Notes under the pieces: generated by a model
What the model saw: the letters and a program-made list of their open reading frames with translations, nothing else
The model's database searches: none
Told to the model about the DNA's origin: nothing
Part shown: piece by piece, positions 31,836 through 35,197 of the stretch
Layout: every line of letters starts with the position of its first letter
How positions within the stretch are numbered: the first letter of the stretch is position 1
Source: Afipia sp. 64-13
Lineage (GTDB): Bacteria > Pseudomonadota > Alphaproteobacteria > Rhizobiales > Xanthobacteraceae
NCBI GenBank assembly: GCA_001897755.1
Contig: MKUJ01000011.1
Location: 160,498 to 195,694 of the forward strand
Length of the DNA stretch: 35,197 bases
Direction of reading: 5' to 3'
Position numbers and translations under genes: made by a program

Positions 31836-33700
31836 GCGATCCCGCACTCGGGCTGTTGATGCTCGGCCTGATCGTCGTTGTCATCATCATGGGTTTCCCG
31901 ACAGCGTTCACGCTGATGGGACTCGGCATGTTTTTCGGTTTCTTTGCCTACCACCAGTCGGGGCAGCTCTGGACCGATAACCTGATCTTCGAACTGATGG
32001 TTCAACGCACCTACGGTGCGATGACCAACGACGTTCTGATCTCGATCCCGTTATTCGTCTTAATGGGATATGTGATGGAGCGCGGCGCGCTGGTGGACAA
32101 GATGTTCCACTCGATCCAGCTCGCCTTCCGCGGCGTGCCGGCATCGCTGGCGGTCGCCTCGATGATCGTCTGCACTTTCTGGGGCATCGCCTCCGGCCTT
32201 GTCGGCGCGGTGGTGGTGCTGATGGGCGTGATCGCGTTCAACCCGATGCTCAAGGCGGGCTACAACGTAAAACTCGCGGCCGGTGTCATTACCGCCGGCG
32301 GCACGCTCGGCATTCTGATCCCGCCCTCGGTGATGATCATCGTCTACGCGGCGGTTGCGGGGCAATCGATCGTCAAGCTCTACGCCGCGGCGATGTTCCC
32401 GAGCTTCTTCCTCGCTTTCCTCTATCTCGTCTACATCATCGGCTGGGCGATGCTCGATCCGAAGATCGCGCCGAAACTGCCGGAAAGCGAAACCCGCGTT
32501 CCGGTCTCCGGCTGGGTCCAGGAGTTGCAGAAAGCTTACGGCCGCAGGCTGCTTCCCGCCCTGCTGGGCGCGATGCTGGCGCCGGCGCGGGCGTTGCGCA
32601 TTTCGGCCGATGGCGTGCGCGTGACTTACGGCATGCTGCTCAAGAGCGTCACTTTCGCTCTGACGCCGCTGCTGCTGGTCGCCGGCACGCTGTGGGGCGT
32701 GTGGTGGTATGTGGTGATCCATCCGCAGGCGGATGCGCCGCGGCCGACCACGGCGATTTCGCAACAGCTCGGATCCGGCGCGTCGGACCAGCAGACGGCC
32801 GACGAGCCGCTGCAGGAGCTTGGCGGAGGCGCCTCGGGAGGTGAAGAGTTCGCAGGTGGCGAGCCGCTGCAACAGATGGGCAGCGCGAGTCTTGCAGAAC
32901 CCGCTGCCTCGCCTGCTGAAATGGGACCGTCGCACGACTTCTATATGTATTTCGCCTTCGCCGTCGGCGTCGGCCTCCTGCTGCTGCTCTATTATTACTG
33001 GGGCATGGAAGGGGAACAGTTCGAAGTCCTGCGCATGCTGATCTCGTCGGTGATGCCGCTGAGTATCCTCACCTTCGTGGTGCTGGCGGTGATCCTGTTC
33101 GGTATCACCACGGCGACGGAATCGGCGGCGGTGGGCGCGGCGGGTGCGTTCCTGCTCGCGATCCATGCCGGCACGCTGACATGGAAGCGGACGCAGGAGG
33201 CCGTCTACCTGACGGCCAAGACCACCGCGATGGTGTGCTGGCTGTTCGTCGGCTCGGCGCTGTTCTCGGCGGTGTTCGCACTGCTGGGCGGCCAGGCTCT
33301 GCTGGAAAGCTGGGTGCTGTCGCTCAACCTGACGCCGGTTCAGTTCATGATCCTGTCGCAGGTGATCATCTTCATCCTCGGCTGGCCGCTGGAGTGGACC
33401 GAGATCATCGTGATCTTCGTGCCGATCTTCCTGCCGATGCTCAAGCACTTCAACGTCGATCCGGTGCTGTGGGGCGTGCTGGTGTTCGTCAACCTGCAGG
33501 CGGCGTTCCTGTCGCCGCCGGTGGCGATGTCGGCCTTCTATCTGAAGGGCGTCGCGCCGAAGCACGTCACGCTCAACCAGATCTTCGGCGGCATGATGCC
33601 GTACATGGGAATCGTGATCGTGTGCATGATCATCATGTATCTGTGGCCGGGCATGACGCTGTGGCTGCCGACCTACCTCTACGGCGGCTCGGGGGGATAA
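31832..33700 (+). CDS. TRAP transporter large permease subunit (DctM) with long polar linker
   Basis: A 622-residue membrane protein that carries the transport path of the TRAP system. The N-terminal part (about 1-290) has the DctM helices, including GTLGILIPPSVMIIVYA, the family signature. The C-terminal part (about 370-615) continues with GITTATESAAVGAAGAFLLA and ending helices up to PGMTLWLPTY. Between them, residues about 297-368 form a hydrophilic segment with two similar units, DEPLQELGGGASG and GEPLQQMGSAS. Most DctM proteins are about 430 residues; I recall the mannitol/chloroaromatic-type branch being longer. The linker is likely a loop and not a frameshift, because the frame is continuous with GC-rich codons. 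It overlaps dctQ by 4 bp. Confidence 0.93.
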   Translation: MSDPALGLLMLGLIVVVIIMGFPTAFTLMGLGMFFGFFAYHQSGQLWTDNLIFELMVQRTYGAMTNDVLISIPLFVLMGYVMERGALVDKMFHSIQLAFRGVPASLAVASMIVCTFWGIASGLVGAVVVLMGVIAFNPMLKAGYNVKLAAGVITAGGTLGILIPPSVMIIVYAAVAGQSIVKLYAAAMFPSFFLAFLYLVYIIGWAMLDPKIAPKLPESETRVPVSGWVQELQKAYGRRLLPALLGAMLAPARALRISADGVRVTYGMLLKSVTFALTPLLLVAGTLWGVWWYVVIHPQADAPRPTTAISQQLGSGASDQQTADEPLQELGGGASGGEEFAGGEPLQQMGSASLAEPAASPAEMGPSHDFYMYFAFAVGVGLLLLLYYYWGMEGEQFEVLRMLISSVMPLSILTFVVLAVILFGITTATESAAVGAAGAFLLAIHAGTLTWKRTQEAVYLTAKTTAMVCWLFVGSALFSAVFALLGGQALLESWVLSLNLTPVQFMILSQVIIFILGWPLEWTEIIVIFVPIFLPMLKHFNVDPVLWGVLVFVNLQAAFLSPPVAMSAFYLKGVAPKHVTLNQIFGGMMPYMGIVIVCMIIMYLWPGMTLWLPTYLYGGSGG

Positions 33701-33724
33701 GCGGGCCGGACCGGCTGACGATCG

Positions 33725-33754
33725 AACGCCCCGGCAGCAATGCCGGGGCGTTTT
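33725..33754 (+). terminator. Intrinsic terminator of the TRAP operon
   Basis: AACGCCCCGGCA (33725-33736) pairs with TGCCGGGGCGTT (33741-33752) around a GCAA tetraloop, followed by TTTT. It begins 24 bp after the dctM stop. Confidence 0.9.
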
Positions 33755-33884
33755 GTCGTGCGGTGATCGGCGGAGCGGGTGACGCGATGGACGCTGCGGG
33801 ATCGTGGTTCCGACGGGGCCAGTGGCGAAGCGGCAGCGTCTCTGCTAAGGAAGCGGGCCCCGCATGATGCGCGGGCGTGGCTCC

Positions 33885-33961
33885 GGTCCCGTAGCTCAGC
33901 CGGATAGAGCGGCGGTTTCCTAAACCGCAGGTCGGAAGTTCGAGTCTTCCCGGGATCGCCA
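33885..33961 (+). tRNA. tRNA-Arg, anticodon CCT
   Basis: A complete 77-nt cloverleaf. The acceptor stem GGTCCCG pairs with CGGGATC (one G-U). The D stem is GCTC/GAGC. The anticodon stem GCGGT/ACCGC has loop TTCCTAA (anticodon CCT, reading AGG). The T stem is GGAAG/CTTCC with TTCGAGT. The discriminator base is G and CCA is encoded. tRNA-Arg(CCT) genes are frequent integration sites in proteobacteria, but no integrase or repeated 3' end is seen here. Confidence 0.97.
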
Positions 33962-34031
33962 AGCTGTCATGGCGGCGTAACGCCGTTCTCAACCCATCGT
34001 CAGGCGCGGTATGTCCGCCGATTCGGTGCGA

Positions 34032-34307
34032 TCAGATTCGGGCCGGTGGAGAGGCCGCGGTCTGCGTCGTCGGCGCGGAACGTGCGCCGGCCGCATCGGC
34101 TTGCGGGGCGTCGGCACCGACCAGCATCACGCGAGCGAGCAGCAGCGCGGCGACGATGGCCCAGAAGATCACAACGCCGAGCCGGCTCTGCTCCGCGCCG
34201 GTGCCGATCGCATGATGCCTGCGCTCGGCCCAATTGATGGTCCCGGATCGCGGCAGAAGGGCATCGGCGGAACGCAGCGGAGAATAGAAATGCACGGGAT
34301 CGCTCAT
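34032..34307 (-). CDS. Probable small membrane protein, 91 residues, function unknown
   Basis: A 91-residue frame from the ATG at 34307 to the TGA at 34032-34034. It starts MSDPVHFYSPLRSADALLPR. One hydrophobic helix is at about 44-63 (GVVIFWAIVAALLLARVMLV). A polar Ala/Pro/Thr-rich C-terminal tail follows (DAAGARSAPTTQTAASP). The N-terminus would be cytosolic. Third-position GC is high, supporting coding, but no good ribosome site precedes the ATG. The region further upstream in the same frame is Arg-rich and not credible. It lies 71 bp from the tRNA-Arg gene. No family is recognised. Confidence 0.55.
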   Translation of the reverse strand: MSDPVHFYSPLRSADALLPRSGTINWAERRHHAIGTGAEQSRLGVVIFWAIVAALLLARVMLVGADAPQADAAGARSAPTTQTAASPPARI

Positions 34308-35171
34308 CTGAAGAGGGGTGTCTGTTCGCGATAGAATCGGCTTGAAAATCAATAAATTCAAGGAAATGAAGCGCCATATTTGGGCGCGGCCGGAGCACAA
34401 CAGCGCCGCATCGGACGGCTTCGGAAGATGGTTTTTTCGACGGGTGCGCGCTGTTCTTTTGCGCCGCGTCGGATGGGGTGCGAGGGGGCCCACGCGCGAC
34501 ACTGAAAGTTGCGGACGGACCCGGGGCTCGATCATGCGGGCATATCGCGCTGTTGCGCGTATCGTTGCGCGTGAGGCGATGCGCCATTCGGGCTTGCCGG
34601 TCGTCCAGTCCTTGCCGGGGCAATCGGCCGCAGGCTTGTCGGTTCGGCAGCGTCGCCGCACCGGACGATTTGTTTCAGGAAATGCCGCGCAAAGCGAAAA
34701 CAGCTCCCGTCCCCGACGACAACTCGCGCGTGATGAGAATCCCCTGCCGCCGCTGCGTTCGCGCGGGATTTTGCGCAAGGCGTCCGGCCGCGAGCGGATG
34801 ACCCCGGCCGGCGTGGCGTTGCGACGAGTCGATGGTCGGGGAGGCAGGAGGGCGCATGAGGTCGTTCACCGCTCGCGACGTCAAGTCTTATATCAGACAT
34901 ATGACATCTTTACAGCCCGGCCGGACGATGGCACGCTGGCTCAATGACGGGAGACGTCGCGCAGGGAGGGACGCCGTCGCGCGAGCCGGTCATGACCGCC
35001 AGGAAAACCCGCCACACAGAAGCAGGGTTCGGCGTCGTGAACGGCTCGCTCTATCGAACACGCAATCTCGGAGGAGGATGTCGTCCATCACGGGCGAAAT
35101 ATGGGCAAACGGCCTCTTTCCCTGAGCGCAACAACAACAGAAGCTGAGACAGGTCGATCTTGGAGGAACGG
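34308..35171. other. Gene-poor stretch of about 860 bp
   Basis: No believable gene. The longest frame (34318-34947, plus, from a GTG) is Arg-rich, lacks a ribosome site and resembles no family. Base composition is patchy, with AT-richer parts at 34320-34385 and 34885-34915 (TATATCAGACATATGA region). It may hold the promoter of the gene that starts at 35172, or decayed sequence next to the tRNA. Confidence 0.5.
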
Positions 35172-35197
35172 ATGGAGACGACGAGCCCACTTTTGGA
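35172..35197 (+). CDS. Start of an unidentified gene, cut by the right edge
   Basis: An ATG at 35172 is preceded by GGAGGA (35162-35167), a near-ideal ribosome site 4-5 bp upstream. The frame reads METTSPLL and then leaves the window. Eight residues are too few to identify the product. The strength of the ribosome site is the main reason to call it a gene. Confidence 0.5.

Noticed and set aside
34318-34947. A 209-residue plus-strand frame in the last gene-poor stretch
   Set aside because: Starts with GTG, no ribosome site, very Arg-rich, no recognisable domain or periodic pattern.

Overview
The window is about 35 kb of high-GC alphaproteobacterial chromosome. The gene content, order and style fit the Bradyrhizobiaceae/Nitrobacteraceae (Bradyrhizobium, Rhodopseudomonas, Afipia, Nitrobacter). 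Three things point there: the accA-xerD-small membrane protein / aroK-aroB-CNNM order, the cobS-cobT pair next to bolA and a DnaJ-like gene, and a palindromic repeat of the CGTCATTGCGAG type (4985-5075) that is abundant in those genomes. No transposase, integrase other than XerD, phage gene, CRISPR array or recognisable defence gene is present. It is mostly a core-genome segment.

Layout. Positions 1-1657 (minus): the 5' part of accA, xerD and a 48-residue membrane peptide. 1850-4952 (plus): aroK and aroB overlap (shikimate pathway), followed by a CNNM/CorC membrane protein. 5112-6229: a BolA protein (minus) divergent from an unusual Cys/His + J-domain protein (plus). 6504-10520 (plus): cobS and cobT, subunits of the aerobic cobaltochelatase, followed by an exported esterase-like phytase-family protein. 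10946-14101 (plus): a complete tripartite tricarboxylate-type transporter (TctC, TctB, TctA). 14346-14636 (minus): ribosomal protein L28. 14986-15840: a secreted DUF3108 protein. 16194-21557 (plus): a Suv3-like RNA helicase with a long charged tail, an S4/Hsp15-like RNA-binding protein, the 7Fe ferredoxin FdxA and a CarD regulator with a histone-H1-like tail. 21634-25541 (minus): an M48 lipoprotein peptidase, an SNase-fold secreted protein, a GlsB/YeaQ membrane protein, a YidB-like protein and a Lys/Arg-rich DUF6496 protein. 25879-28254 (plus): an RND/MMPL exporter. 28337-29537 (minus): a small secreted protein and a VOC-fold protein. 29866-33700 (plus): a complete TRAP transporter (DctP, DctQ, DctM). 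33885-33961: tRNA-Arg(CCT). After the tRNA come one probable small membrane protein (minus), a gene-poor stretch of about 860 bp, and the first codons of another gene at the right edge.

How the genes work together. Two separate high-affinity periplasmic-binding-protein uptake systems (TTT and TRAP) lie 16 kb apart. In both, a strong hairpin without a U-tract sits directly after the binding-protein gene, which fits raised expression of the binding protein over the membrane subunits. The helicase/S4/FdxA/CarD group looks like an RNA-handling and transcription module. The GlsB, SNase-like and M48 genes are packed like one cell-envelope operon.

Novelty. I see no wholly new system. The points most worth checking are: a sharply AT-richer, rare-codon patch inside the helicase gene; a perfect 15-bp inverted repeat ahead of the S4 gene; a candidate operator ahead of tctC; an SNase-like protein lacking the catalytic glutamate; and a long polar linker inside DctM.
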